DNA from: Dysidea avara
Lineage: Eukaryota > Porifera > Demospongiae > Dictyoceratida > Dysideidae
DNA: 64,000 bases
Reading direction: 5' to 3'
NCBI RefSeq assembly: GCF_963678975.1
Contig: NC_089279.1
Span: forward strand, 29,489,525 to 29,553,524
The notes under the pieces were generated by a model, which searched no databases, had not been told where the DNA came from, and saw nothing but the letters and a program-made list of their open reading frames with translations. The translations under genes and the position numbers were made by a program. Every line of letters starts with the position of its first letter. The stretch's first letter is position 1. Shown here piece after piece: positions 1-11,774 of the stretch.

Positions 1-500
1 TATTTCCACAGAATTATGAACATTCACTGCTGCATCATCAACAACTCTACCAGAAAATATGTCAATAAGACCTTTGACTGAATGCTGGTCACTTTCAAAT
101 ATATCAATGCATCTTCATGTATTTTCATTCTATCTGCAGCATTGGCTTTGATGCATGTATGCCTTTCCTCCCTGTGAGAAGTCACCAGTCACAACATACT
201 GTTCTTCACCATCTTTCATTGTTTCCAGGTCATTCATCAGCTGAGCAAAAGTGCTATGGAAAAGAGCCCAAATGGCCAGAGTAGATTCATTCATTGTAGA
301 GCCAACAATGCCTGCCGGTCCATGACCATATCGCATGTAGATTGTCTCAATAAAAAGATCTGACCAAATGGCATTCCAAAAGCCATTCGGTGATGCATGA
401 CATGCTCACCAACCATGAACTTCTTGAGCAGTGTTGGATGAAGCCGCTGCATAGATCAAAGGTAATAAAGACCATGTCGTGCATAGTTTACGTGACTAGA
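1..500 (-). pseudogene. Distal part of a decayed repeated ORF (unnamed family), cut by the window edge
   Basis: Read on the minus strand, this stretch continues the ORF family whose N-terminal part lies at about 2330-3985. An open piece at 130-336 reads STMNESTLAIWALFHSTFAQ and ends ...YVVTGDFSQGGKAYMHQ; below it, after a stop, the frame resumes toward an ISPF-like end (ESDQHSVKGLIDIFSGRVV). From memory, predicted proteins of this kind are frequent in cnidarian and sponge genomes and carry no accepted function; I cannot name a Pfam family with confidence. Stops and a 1.7-kb insertion (531-2204) separate it from its upstream half, so it is a broken copy. The remainder lies left of the window. 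Confidence 0.5.
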
Positions 501-1479
501 TGCAAAGAAATATGCAAAGAAATATGGCAACAGTGAGTCGTGCGGCCATAGTGCGGCCAAGTACAGCCAGTGCGGTGCGCAACAGACAAGTGTGTATTTT
601 ACAGGAACCAAGAAAACAACATTTTAGACGGAAATTAACTATTTTTGCTGTGGGAATTCCCCATGGGTAGGGCACTTTCCATTCCAAATTTGAGGTGAAT
701 CCGCCCATCCATCACTGAGTTACCCACCTTCAAAGTTTGTTTTAGTGTGGCAGACAGCAGGGTGAAGTTTGCAAAGTGGTCTATAGTTTATTTTAATGCA
801 CTTTTGGATTGTCCTGTATACCTAAAACAATATTCCACCTGCTGGACAGGTGTCAGCCTTGGGCATTTCGCCATAGCAACCAAAGTTTAATTAGCTACAT
901 AGCAACCATACAAATTTCACAAAATAGCTTCTGTGGGTTTCAGTTTTACCCAAAATTGTTGATAATCTGACCTTTTAACAAATCTGAGGTATTACAATTA
1001 ATGTCAGAAAAAATTGAATGATGAATTAGTCCCATAAACCCCGAAGGCGTCATTATACATACCGTAGTTACATATGTCTTAATAACTGTCATAGGCCCTG
1101 CGGGCACAAACTACACCCTGTCACACAACAAGACATATCTCAGTACTGGAGTAAAATATTTGCATTCTGCTACTTGTATTATAAAGCCATGAAAGTCATT
1201 TCATTGATATTTCATTGTAATATTTATTCCATGAAATATTCATGAAAAGTGAAGATTTCATAGTACTTTTATAACACTGACAAATTATTTCATGGCACAA
1301 GAAAATTTCATGGTAGCAGTGGCCATGAATTGTCAAATTTTCATACACAGTGTCCATGAATAATCAAATTTTTATAGGCAGTGTCCATGAATTTTTATAG
1401 GCAGTGTCCTTGTAAACTACATGAAATTTCATGGTTTACCATCACATTTTTATAGGCTCTTCTCTGGGAGTTCAGCTAG

Positions 1480-1850
1480 AAATACATGATAAGTCAGATC
1501 AGCTAGAAACAAATCACGCTGTAGAGAGATCAGCTAGAAAAAATCACTCTATAGAGAGATCAGCTGGAAACAAGGCACCCTGTAGAGAGATCAGCGTGGT
1601 CAAGTCACCCTGTAAGAGCCCAACTACTTTTCAAGTCACCCCATGGAGAATCCAGCTATGCACAAATCTCTCAGTGGAAAGATCAGCTAGAAATAAATAA
1701 CCCTGCGCAGTATTCAGTTAGAAACGAATCCCATTCACTATGTAGTCAAAGAGTACAGTTACATTATGAGGCTTCCTGTAGAACTACATACACATTTCCC
1801 TGTAGAGTATTCTGCTGCAAACAATTTAATAACCTGTGTGAAAGTACATG
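1480..1850 (+). repeat. Degenerate satellite block, about 31-bp units
   Basis: Diverged units contain AGAGATCAGCTAGAAA followed by AATCACTCT or a variant. They match the monomers of the large array at 49400-52615 but are fewer and more degenerate. Open frames here (for example 1431-1700) are only repeat read-through. Confidence 0.7.
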
Positions 1851-1989
1851 TAGCTAAACAAATTATTAAAATCTTCTTCATAATAATCTTCTCTCTAGAT
1901 CTGTGGTGAAGACAAAGACAAGTTAAAAGAAATTCCTAAAGCTGGCCATAGGCTGGCTTTAGTTATGAAATTACAAAAAGAAGTGATAT

Positions 1990-2204
1990 CTATAATCAAA
2001 ACCAGCCAAGCTGTAAAAAACAGGGTGCGGCCTCCAAAGAAGCCAGGGTGAAAAAAGATGTGAAATCAAAGGTGGTAGCCAAGAAATGGTTGTGATGGTA
2101 GGTTAATGGCAAAAATTTTAATATCGACAATTCAGGTGAATTTCACCCTGGCTTCTTTGGAGGCTGCACCCTGTTTTTTACAGCTTGGCTGTTTTTGATT
2201 AGAT
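1990..2204. repeat. Palindromic tail of the short composite element
   Basis: The left arm (AGCCAAGCTGTAAAAAACAG..., then GGCCTCCAAAGAAGCCAGGG) is answered by its reverse complement (CCCTGGCTTCTTTGGAGGC..., then CTGTTTTTTACAGCTTGGCT). A long hairpin could form. The homologous palindrome in the long copy is at 52893-53212. Confidence 0.75.
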
Positions 2205-2329
2205 TTCTTCAACAGCACACAAATGGAGTGGCCAATCTCCTTTCTTTTCTGCTCGAGCAAACTTCATCATAATCAGTACCAGCTTAAATGAGGCAATCAA
2301 CTCACAATTTTGTAGTGTTACTTTTCTAG

Positions 2330-3985
2330 TATTTTGAGACCAGATATTTTGTGAGATCATTGGTTGAGTGCAGCTCTTAGTACTGGTCTCAAGAGTTCCT
2401 CTGTGACAATACGTAGTGCTCTTACATTTTGGGGAAATTTCTTTCCTGACAGAAGTTTAGATACTCCAGCAAAAGTATACTTCAAAATTTCTTCAAGCCC
2501 ACTTCCTCACATCAAGGTACCAACAAAACTCATCATCATGTGCATTCCACCAAGACGGGGAACAAATATAGAGAACATGCTCTGGTCCACCCAAGTTATG
2601 TTAACAGCCACCTGATATAACTGCTGGTCATTGGTGAAAATAGTCCACTCCTTCCCAGTGAGTAATGTTAGACGTTGTGCTTCTACCATAGCAGTCTTCA
2701 TTGTGTCAGGCTCAGCTGGGATCATATCCAAAATTGGGTATACACAATTCCTGTTTTGAACCAATCCATTTGTGCTGTCAAATAATCCTGATATCTTGGT
2801 AAATTTGCCATTGAACTTACACATGAAATTTTGAATCGTTGCAATTCATTGTAAGATGAAGTGACACCAAAGTTGTAAAATTGGTCAACTAGCTTTCACT
2901 TTTGGGTTAACAGTACACTCAAGAATAGTTGTAAGTTGGTAGCTTCGTTACTGACCGAACTTGCAACAATACTGCCTACCATGGTAGCTTTCTTGGTTGA
3001 TTCAAGTTTGGGAGATATTGTTGATAAAAGTGCCAACAAAGAATTACTGCATTCTGCAAAAGCAGTGTTCATTGATATGCGAGTTGGATAGGTACACGAC
3101 CATCTTTTTTTAGTTTCTGACATTCTGCTTTGATTCTCTTGGGTACCGTTAAATTGAGATGGCTTGTGTACGTACAACTGTCATCCTCTGCATCATCAAT
3201 AATGCACAGATGATCTGATACTTTACCTCGAAAGACCAAAACACCAGGGGAAGACAAAACAAGCAAGTTTGAGTGGAAATGATCGTGTACAGACTTGATG
3301 AGAGAATGCAGTGAGAGCAGAGTACCACCCAATTGCAACTCACCGTACAGACTGTACAGTTCTATGCTATTCCAAATGTGCGTGAAATCTAGTGACATTT
3401 GTATTCACAATTCATCTAGTGCATTGTCACAAACTTCAGTATAACACTCTGCTGATGGTCTGTTGGTGAAAAGTTTAGCTATGCAGTATCTGTGATATCT
3501 GGCATCTGCTGCATGCAAATCACTAACTGCTCAATTTGCTCAGAATGCTACCTCTCTTCCCCAGGCATCATTTCTTTCATGTGCACCTTAGAATTGCTTC
3601 ATTGGATGTCGTCTTTCCATCATTTGTTGTTCTACATAAATATGCTTCTCTCCATCGACTAGGATTTTTGAGAGGGTGGCTCACTGTGCATTCCTGACCA
3701 CAGAATAGGCACTCTTGATGCAGTGTCCCCGCAGTTTTTTAGGACTTGGAGAAGCATCACGTATCTCTACCTTATGCTTCCTTAAGTATCACTCAATGTA
3801 ATGTCTGAGCAATAAGTACTGATACAATTTTTATGACATGTGAAGTGCAATTCACCTTCTGGAAGTGTTTCACTGAGGCCATCACCACGTTGCTTACTTG
3901 CATCATGGAAACTCTGGAATTCTGGTAGACTGGATAAGTTTTGGTTTCTTGCTCCCACAAATAAGACACTCCATCAGCTACCATA
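2330..3985 (-). pseudogene. N-terminal and middle part of the decayed repeated ORF (unnamed family)
   Basis: On the minus strand, frames chain together through frameshifts and stops. They run from a cysteine-containing start (CLFCGQEC near 3700), through a HAADARYH motif near 3510, then IWNSIELYSLYGE and LLVLSSPGVLVFRGK (about 3230-3380), then VYPILDMIPAEPDTMKTAM and VPRLGGMHMMMSF (2510-2760). After an in-frame TGA they end with FAGVSKLLSGKKFP...VRALRIV (about 2370-2480). The pattern of an N-terminal zinc-type region followed by the GG-(F/M)H motif agrees with predicted intronless proteins I recall from cnidarians and sponges. The function is unknown. It is broken by at least one stop and several frameshifts, and its downstream half is displaced to 1-500 by the inserted composite element. 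Confidence 0.55.
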
Positions 3986-4859
3986 CCTGTATGGAAGAAT
4001 GGATCATTATCCTTCTAAGGATGTATAAATTTGGGGTTTCAGGAAACCCCTGTTGTGACAGTAAAATAACTTATGAAATAACCTGCCTCAGCCTCTCAGT
4101 AAGTGTGTAACTATTAATGCTACCAAGCCAGAGAAGTACAAAATACAATATAGTACCTTTTGGAATCTTTGTAACCAAGTCTTTAGCTGTGAGTCTCACT
4201 ATATTACTCAAAGCAGCAATATAATTCATTAGTTAGAGTACCTGATTGTGGGTTTTAAGTTTGCCATGGAAACAGAAGCCATTATCTTATAAGGGAAAAC
4301 TGAAACTTATTCTTCATTTTAGGTCCTACTCTATCTCTTTATAGCTATAAATACTACTGTGAAAGGATTAATGTGGATGGCTTGCTCTATAGCTATGAAA
4401 AATTGTTAAGGTCAACTTGATTCTTTGTATAGAAAAATGCCGCTCAGCTGACACTCATCAGATTTGGATTCAGCAGGTACAAATTGACTTACAACAGCTT
4501 AAATGATTATTTTATATTGCAAAACAAAGTTGACCTAAAAATCTAAGTTTCTAGCCTGGACTATTGGATGCAAGAAGGCAAACAGTGTGTCCAAGGCTTG
4601 TCTGGGTTTGACTCTTTCTGGGTTTGACTCTTTTAACCCATCCTCACCTGCCCTTTGCACTGTACATACAGTGCCTCTGACAAACTGAATGCAGACTTCA
4701 TCTCAGCTTATGCTGCAGGAGAGAAGAAGTTAACCAATTTTTTACAAGATTGCATTTTGAGTTCAGTAAAATTCTCTCCATGAACATGTTCCTTTGAGCA
4801 AATGCTTCACATTTGCCAATGATCATGAGCCATTCAACGAAAAGCCTAGAGAGGATCTA
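3986..4859. other. Non-coding gap between the two ORF-family relics
   Basis: I see no coding exon or clear repeat boundary here. Weak traces of the family may extend into the right part (about 4560-4850) but stops are dense. Confidence 0.4.
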
Positions 4860-6073
4860 AAAGCAGAATGCTCTTAGGGCAGTTATTAATTTGGTTGAAG
4901 TCAGTCAACTTGTGAATCTCCCAGAATTGCTGTATCATCGTGTTATTGATGAATGTCTATCCTTATTTAACTCTAATGTACCTATAGAAAGACTCAGAAG
5001 AGCAAATAAAGTCATTCAAAAACTATTCCTTCAGCCAATAACTCTACAAGAATGATATACTGCTCTCATAGACATGGGCATGATCTGGAGAATTGCCACT
5101 CCATCACCTGAAGATCGGCAAAAGCAAGATGGCATTCCTAACAACTGGTCAGACTATGTCCACAATGTGGCATCTATCATTTTCGCTCACCATAGTAATG
5201 CCTATCGTATTATCTGTGTAAATGACCCTTATACAGAAGTCTCAACCAGAGATGATCAGTAAAACTTGCAGATGCAAGGTAAAGTACACATGCATCTCTG
5301 CAGGCTAACATTTACATGAAACTAGATGATCCCCTTCCTTCTGCCAAAGCATTTCAGACACTGCTTTGTGGCATCAGTAACAATAGACGATTGCAAAAAT
5401 TGATAGGCAGCTGCCTGAGTAATCTTGCAAGGAATGTGGATGTTGAGGTTATCCACTCCATTGGATCATGCTGCACTAACTTGCATAATTGTTATCCCAA
5501 AAAAATATGGGCTTTGACCAGTCCGAGGCTGACACCATCCTCTTCTCTGTTTATGCTATTTTACATGAGTCAGACTACAGTTGCCCAGTTGTCATTAATG
5601 AAACTGATACAGTGTCATATTATTTTGCAGCAGCATGCATCTCTTATCAGCTCCTGGTATATTTGGTGTTATGAGATAGCAGGAAACTATCTTGTGTCAT
5701 ACTGTAGTTTGGTGACTAAGGAGATGGCAAGCTGCATTGTACAGCTCCATTAAATTACAAGCTGTGATGCTAACTCTAGTTTTTGGGTAGGGGCAAGTCT
5801 TCAGTGTATGAAAAAGTGGCAAAGAGTGTTATTGCACAAAAGCTACTTTCAAAGTGTGGAGACAGTCTTGACTTTGAGGAGATTATCACAGATGAGCTCT
5901 TCAAGTTTACACGAAATCTGATTTATGGAGATAATAAAGTAGCACTATGGCTGAGGCTCAAGCTGATAGGTGGAAGGCAATGAAAAAAAGTCATTCATTT
6001 GTCTTCCTCCAGATGCAAATTGTTTGACAGGGAAGGTTCATCTGACTCAGAAACAGAGTCTGATTCTGAATAA
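4860..6073 (+). pseudogene. C-terminal half of a second, plus-strand copy of the repeated ORF family
   Basis: Plus-strand frames join across frameshifts into one recognisable C-terminal half. They read RRANKVIQKLFLQPITLQE (about 5000), MGMIWRIATPSPEDRQKQDG and NWSDYVHNVASIIFAHHSNA (5074-5200), YRIICVNDPY, ADTILFSVYAILHESDYSCP with VVINETD (5531-5620), TKEMASCIVQLH (near 5750), GKSSVYEKVAKS and YGDNK (5790-5940). The tail is acidic, EGSSDSETESDSE, with a stop at 6071-6073. It is the complementary half of the family seen on the minus strand at 2330-3985, so the two relics are separate broken insertions facing opposite ways. No function is known to me. The ADTxL...VVI(N/D)xxDT spacing is family-typical in my memory, but I cannot assign a catalytic role. 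Confidence 0.55.
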
Positions 6074-6092
6074 ATGAGATGTTGTAATATTA

Positions 6093-6360
6093 TACTAGTA
6101 TTTTTTTTTAAATGTTAATTTAAAATGAAGTAGGGATTCATGCAATAAAATGTAGTGAAACAAGAGATAAATGATGGTATTACAGCATAGCTCAGTGGGA
6201 TGTCCCTACTTTGGCATTCAACAAAATAATTGCTATAGCTAATGTGCCAAAGTAGGGACTTTCCCACTGAGCTATGCTGTAATACCATCATTCATCTCTA
6301 CTTTTTATTGCATGGATCCCTACTTCATTTTTAAATTAACAATTTTTAAAATACTAGTTT
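6093..6360. mobile_element. Long-armed hairpin element (MITE-like)
   Basis: Arms of about 110 bp run inward from ACTAGTATTTTTTTTTAAATG (left) and its counterpart ending TTTTTAAAATACTAGT (right). They include AGTAGGGAT and TTACAGCATAGCTCAGTGGG on one side and the complements on the other, with a short loop near 6225-6250. There is no coding capacity. Confidence 0.8.
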
Positions 6361-6430
6361 CTTATAGCTAGCTACAATGAACTTGTGACTGTTCATACAT
6401 GACTGTTGTATTAGAGTGACTGTTGTATTA

Positions 6431-6827
6431 AAGTATATAAGAGGTGTGCAGCTATGTAGCTAGACCAATGAGGGGTAAGGTCATTTTGTTTACTTTTAAG
6501 TAAACAGCTAGATTGTTAAGAGGTGTGGTCTCTGTACTCTATTAGTCAACCTAGATCTTTACTTAATGGACATAGTCACAAACTTATCATGAACGAGATC
6601 CCAATTGCGAAGTTGCAGATATCTATATACTAGTACACCTCGAATCAGCCAAGGGGTGTGCAGCTGCTATATAGCTAGACCAAGGTCATCTCATTTATAC
6701 TGTTAAGTATTAATAGCCAGATTGTTAAGAGGTGTGGCTTCTGTACTCTATTGCTATTAGTCCACCTAGATCTTTGATTGATGGGCATGGCTGCGAGCCT
6801 ACTGTGAACGGGATCCCAATTGCTATA
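6431..6827 (+). repeat. Two adjacent diverged copies of a roughly 190-bp unit
   Basis: Copy 1 (about 6431-6617) and copy 2 (about 6646-6827) both contain GGTGTGCAGCT, TATAGCTAGACCA or TGTAGCTAGACCA, AGATTGTTAAGAGGTGTGG, TCTGTACTCTATT, CACCTAGATCTTT or a variant, and end in GATCCCAATTGC. I do not recognise the unit. Confidence 0.7.
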
Positions 6828-6860
6828 TCTTAGTCAAGGATCTTAGTATATCTCTTATAG

Positions 6861-7066
6861 TAGTGCCGCTGAGACTGAAGCACTTCTGAAATACAGCTCT
6901 GAAATAATTCTGTGGCATCTAAATATGCTGCTGAAAAAAAGTGTTGATACAGAAAATAACACTTCAGTATGGTTTCATTGGATGAAGAAGAATACAAGCA
7001 GCCTGATTGAGGATAAAAGAAAAGAGGGCCTACACTCGTCAGAACCCCAAAAGGCATATCCCACTG
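6861..7066 (+). CDS. Possible internal exon of an unidentified gene
   Basis: The segment follows TCTCTTATAG (acceptor-like) and ends at ACTG before GTGAGT (strong donor). Read with one base of carry-in it is open for 68 codons: SAAETEALLKYSSEIILWHL at the start and SSEPQKAYPTG at the end, rich in Lys, Glu and Ser. I do not recognise the protein. The other strand is also open across it, so coding is not certain. No upstream exon was found in the repeats at its 5' side; the downstream candidate at 9580 does not match its phase directly, so another exon would be needed between them. Confidence 0.25.
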
Positions 7067-9579
7067 GTGAGTTTGTTATTGTGACGTAAAATGGTGGCCA
7101 TGCGCTGCTTCATTTGGCCTCTAGGCTTGTGAGTGTGGTCAGGAAGTGAGGCAGTTAAGCAGACTAAATTTTGAGTTTTGGCAATTTCTTTAAAATTTAT
7201 ATCTGGCCATCTATTAATGTTTTCTTGCTTTTAATGCTGTATTTGATGTTAGATGGACTAGTTACTATTATTCTGTAAAGGTGATTTTCATTGCACAAGA
7301 TGTCTCTAGGATGATTTTCAAAGGTGGCATTTTAAGTGGACATGTCATTTTGGGGGGATCACTACTTAAACGGTACTACTGTACTGTTTGATATTAATTA
7401 CTGTATCTAATTAATAATACTGCTGGATAGCATCTATAATACTTTGAATTTTAGAGTGTTAATGACATCATAGCACTAAAATGATAATGATAACAGAATC
7501 AGAATCCTGATGGTTGACTTGCTCAGAAAAATGTCCTTGTTTAAGATTTTAGCTATCATAATTAAGTCAAAAGTTGTTTTGCTGGCAGCCATTGTTAAAT
7601 TCTACCCCTGGCAAACGATTCCAGCATTTTTGAAAGGGACCTGAGGGCTAAATATTTTAGAAAAGGTCTTTAGAATGCAGTTCCACAATCAAAACATGTT
7701 AGCCAGAGGGTGGTCACAAAATTGGCATTTTTAACCCTACTATTTTGTAGTCAATTCTTCTGTTGTTTAGATAGCCTCATAAGACTTTACTTTAATTTAC
7801 CTTGCTTTCTAAGTTATTTCCTCATAAGTATCTCCTTTGTTCATCACTTCCAACAACCACAGCACGACTTTCCATCTTCTTTGTCCACATAAATGATTCT
7901 TAACAGCTGTTTCTGTACAGCATAGGTGGTGGAAGGGGGGGCTAGGGGGCTGAAGCCCCCCCCCCCCCCCCCCCCAGAATGATATCATGCTGAAATTATC
8001 CTTGGAGTGGGGCTGAAAGCCGTGATAAAGATCGAGATACTCTAATAGAGCAGTCACAGTATTAGAGCAGTGTGTAGCGAGCGATGTAAGGATTTTTATA
8101 TAGTTTATCAGCTATAAATGCATAGCTGGTGAGGTGGGCAGTTATTGTCAGCTGGCTGTGACCTTTTTTTTTGTCTCACATTACCAAACCAGAGTACCTC
8201 AGTTCATTTCCGCCCCTGGTCAGCCCCCCCTCCTATCAACTGCTTCCTCCATCACTGCTGTACAGCCACTAATCCATCGTGATTAAAACTACCTTAAACA
8301 GTACAAAAAAACACAAATTCCAAGTGCTATCAGTGGTGGCTTTCTCGTATCCAGACATGTACATGTGTAACAAACATTATTCCACTGGGACCGATCACTA
8401 GAGCCTTTTGAATAACTGCAGCCTGTCTCTTCTTAGGTTAAGTGTCATGTGTAAGACTCAGTGTGTGCTACAACATAAGAAAAAAGTTCAGTACACTAGT
8501 ACCATGAATAACAGACTAGCATATATGAACCAGTCATAAACAAAACCCCTCATCATTCACTAACAGTACAACATTATAGAAGTTGATTTAAATTGCTAGA
8601 ACAACAAAACAAAGCAGCACGAGGCAGCTTAGTGTTGCCGGATTCTATATTGTGATGATAATAGATGACAAGTTAGCCAATAATAGATCAGTTGATAATT
8701 GATTGCTTATGGTACAAGTTATTGGTCTTCTGGAACAAGGAATAAGCATAGACAGCTTCCAGGAATTACAGCAGTAAAAGTATATGTGTCATTGCTAAAA
8801 AGGAGGTTATTTGTACTTAAATCCATAGAGATACATACATACAAAACAAATGGCTGCTATATAATTTATTCATAAGTAAAGTATGTCAACGGGTCCACAA
8901 AGTTCTTGTTTATGCAGTATAATTTTACTGCTGTAATTCTTGTTGTGTTTCATCCTGCATTGTTGGACTTTTATTATATGTAATATGTAGTGGTTATTCG
9001 TCCGGTTCCGGACACCAACTTATACAGCATCCGCATCATAACTCAAGTATCAAACACAGTGGTTGTATGAAGGTAGAGAGTTCGAGGTGAGCTAGGGTTG
9101 GAGTGAGTGAAGCAAGTGCCCCAGCAAAGCCAGACCAACCCTAGTTCACCTCAAACTCACCAAAAACTTAACTTCATACAGACAGTGAAGGACATCATGG
9201 TTCGTGCTAGGGTTAGGGTTGGGTTTAGTCTTGATTTCTTCTTCACCCGGTCTTCTTACTATATACAGGCTACTTATTGAATCACATTTATAAGATAGAA
9301 AAGTAAGAGAGCCAAGCCAGGGAGCTAGCAGCAGTAGCACAACATTGTTGAAGCTGCTGGCAACACATAGAAAAGAATACATAGAGTAGTTAGTGGGCTT
9401 GTGATATACTGGGATGTAACAGTCTACCGTATATATACATTGCATGCTTACTGATGTTCTCCCAATATCAGCAAGCAAGGTTGCATTTTACTTCAGTAAT
9501 TGTATTACATTCTAGAGCAGTTAAGTGACCTATTAACCACTAACAATACACACTTATTGTGCTTTTGTTTTCTGTGCAG
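7067..9579. other. Mostly non-coding region with small repeats
   Basis: It contains a G/C homopolymer palindrome (7937-7977), one copy of the dispersed 22-base motif GATACTCTAATAGAGCAGTCAC (8036-8057), and a short palindrome at about 9074-9160 (TTCGAGGTGAGCTAGGGTTGG answered by CCAACCCTAGTTCACCTC). A phase-compatible mini exon, 8709-8773 (MVQVIGLLEQGISIDSFQEL, then a GTAAAA donor), is noted under findings. Nothing else can be supported. Confidence 0.4.
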
Positions 9580-9658
9580 TAACCAGAGTGATGACATATT
9601 TGATGTTATTCAGTATCGGGAAGCCATCATGGATACGATGAATGAAACTGATGATTAG
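9580..9658 (+). CDS. Possible terminal exon of an unidentified gene
   Basis: An excellent polypyrimidine tract and acceptor (GCTTTTGTTTTCTGTGCAG) precede it. After one carried base, 25 codons run to a TAG at 9656-9658, reading NQSDDIFDVIQYREAIMDTM and then NETDD. The acidic composition and the splice signal suggest a real last exon, but I do not recognise the protein and no clear polyadenylation signal follows closely. Confidence 0.35.
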
Positions 9659-10099
9659 TACACTACACAAAGGATTGTACACAAGGAATTATGTAATTTA
9701 CATTGAAATTGTTGAAATGCTTTTCTGATTTTCATGCATACAAATACAACCACACCCATACATTCTGTATACACAGCATGCATTGACTATTATTATAACT
9801 CTTATATGTATGTAGCTAACTAGGAACATATTTATACATTATATCAAGGGTTCATATATACTGAGAAGAGTATCCTACTCTCATATACCCCTGTAGAAGG
9901 GCATATTGTGAAGTCATGACGTAGCACTTCTGAGTTTGCCCGTTATTCTTTGTATAATTAATGATACATATGTCACTAGTTGAACATAACATCGATTGAA
10001 AGCTTGCCTAATTACGTCGCTAGCAACCAAGCTAATTCCAGCTCTCAGTGTTTCTCACCGAACTAAAATCATTCCTTCATGGGTTAAGACCGCTTTGTA

Positions 10100-10890
10100 G
10101 ACATTTCTTGTTAGGTCATTCATCTTGCTTAGGTCCCTTTGTAGTTCCATAGCATCACAGACACTCTTGATTATGTATATATACCTTAGTATCATCTGCA
10201 AACACATCTAACTCACACTGAATAACCTCTGCAAGATCATTAATGTACAATACAAAGAGTAGTTGTCCTATATAGTACCAATCCTTGCATGGGGGACTCT
10301 ACTAGTTACTTTAGACCGCTGAGATTGGATTCCATTTAATACTACTCTTTGTAAATGACCATAAGGAAAATTCTTCAACCACAATAGCAAGTTGCCTCCA
10401 ATTCCATAACCTTTTAACTTCTCAATAAGCCTAAGATGAGGCACTGAATCAAAGGCCTTACCATAATCTAAATAATCACATCAACACCATAATCTGAGCC
10501 AACTACTGCAGTCCAAGCTTCAGAAGATTCTGTAAAGCAGGATATTTTGGAACAAAACCAAGTTGGTAATGCGAAACTATGCAATAATTCATCAAGTATT
10601 GCATCATTTTAGCTCTAATTATTGACTCCAATATCTTTACCAGTGGTGATGTCAAACCTATTGGTCTGTAATTACTGGCTTTACTCTTGGATCCTTTTTT
10701 GAAAATAGGCATAATGTTTGCTTGCTTCCATTCCTCAGGAATCATACCAATGTTCAGAGATTGAGAATATAACAAAAACAGTGTCCTAGAAAGACTCACA
10801 GCACAACGCTTCAATAGATGTGGATGTAAACAGTCAGGTCCAGGAGCCTTGTGTGGAGTCAGAGGTTTATGATAAGCTATCTTCCTTAAG
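10100..10890 (-). pseudogene. Non-LTR retrotransposon reverse transcriptase fragment
   Basis: The minus strand reads APGPDCLHPHLLKRCAV (about 10810-10860), IPEEWKQANIMPIFKKGSK and NYRPIGLTSPLVKILE (10640-10740), then after a frameshift DYGKAFDSVPHLRLIEKLKG (about 10430-10480) and the active-site box ADDTK (about 10190). These are standard fingers/palm motifs of Jockey/CR1-type LINE reverse transcriptases. Frameshifts and stops make it dead. It ends tail-to-head against a plus-strand fragment at 10940. Confidence 0.85.
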
Positions 10891-10939
10891 TATCTCCTTT
10901 AAGGAGCAGGTGACTTTAGATGTAAATTGAGGAACAGAA

Positions 10940-11360
10940 AGATGGTCTACATTTTGGCTTCTCAACCTCAATCTGGAGAAGTGTAAGGTTATGCATATTG
11001 GTAAAACTCTACATACAAGTTATACAATGGAGCATCTGCTTCTCCCAGGTCACCAGTAGATCTGAGTGAAGTCAACTTTGAGAAAAACCTCGGTATATGG
11101 ACTACCTCTTCATTGAAACCTTCCTTACATTGTGATAAAGCTGCTGTACTACGGCTAGTGCAACAAGAGTACTAGGCAATGATTTCTAAAGAAATGTTTA
11201 TCCTTTTGTATAAGACCTACTGATGTAAAACCCCACCTGGAGTATTGCATGTGTTCAACTTTGGTGTCCATACCTAGTCAGAGACATTGACACCTTGGAG
11301 AGAGTGCAGAGAAGAGCAACCAAACTTGTCCCCAGATTATCCAAACTTCCTCTTTGGTAA
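10940..11360 (+). pseudogene. Non-LTR retrotransposon fragment, C-terminal RT region, opposite strand
   Basis: Plus-strand pieces read NLEKCKVMHIGK (about 10975), then after frameshifts LGIWTTSSLKPSLHCDKAA (about 11090), KPHLEYC (about 11240) and RDIDTLERVQRRATKLVP (about 11280-11330). These are the thumb and connection motifs that follow the palm in the same LINE class as the minus-strand piece. It is short, frameshifted and lacks the upstream RT, so it is a separate truncated or rearranged insertion. Confidence 0.75.
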
Positions 11361-11774
11361 CTTTTCATTTCAGTTGCCCAAGTTGGTCACCTTACTCTTT
11401 AATCTGCCCCACCATTCATGGTGTGGCTTTCAATCTTTTTGCCAGGTTACAAGAGTGCAGATGTGTCATGTGATAACAAAAGAATGGCTACGGCATATAC
11501 AACATGCCTTTAGTATGCACATATAAAAACACCGGCCCAGTACTCGCATATTGAGGCAACCAAATAGGATATACCTGCCACTATAGTAGAGTTTATAATT
11601 GTAAGTGATCAGCAGCAGCAACAGCAATCTAGCAGCAGTACTGATCACAGCCAGAGGTCTAGCAGCAGTACTGATCACAGCCAGCTGTGCTGCATAGCAT
11701 CAAGGTGTCACTGACCTGTACGTTCTGCACATAACCATATGCATAACTAAACGTAAGTGAACGCCGTAACTATA

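Larger units (their letters stand above)
531..2204 (+). mobile_element. Composite non-coding element, short copy (head, satellite, palindromic tail)
   Basis: This block lies between the two coding halves of the minus-strand ORF relic. Three modules follow in order: a head beginning AGTGAGTCGTGCGGCC (531 to about 760), a run of about 31-bp satellite-like units around GAGATCAGCTAGAAA (1480-1850), and a palindromic tail (about 1992-2204) ending CTGTTTTTGATTAGAT. The same modules in the same order form the 4.6-kb copy at 48567-53212, and the head occurs again at 63780. Calling it a mobile unit is an inference from this conserved order and from both large copies interrupting coding relics. No protein is encoded. 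Confidence 0.6.

Noticed and set aside
531-2204. Helitron identity for the composite element
   Set aside because: One end in reverse orientation starts TC, but the other lacks a consistent CTRR terminus, and the A/T insertion rule fails at the left copy.
9205-9235. TTAGGG-like repeats suggesting telomeric sequence
   Set aside because: Only about three imperfect units inside an inverted repeat; too short for a telomere or interstitial telomere.
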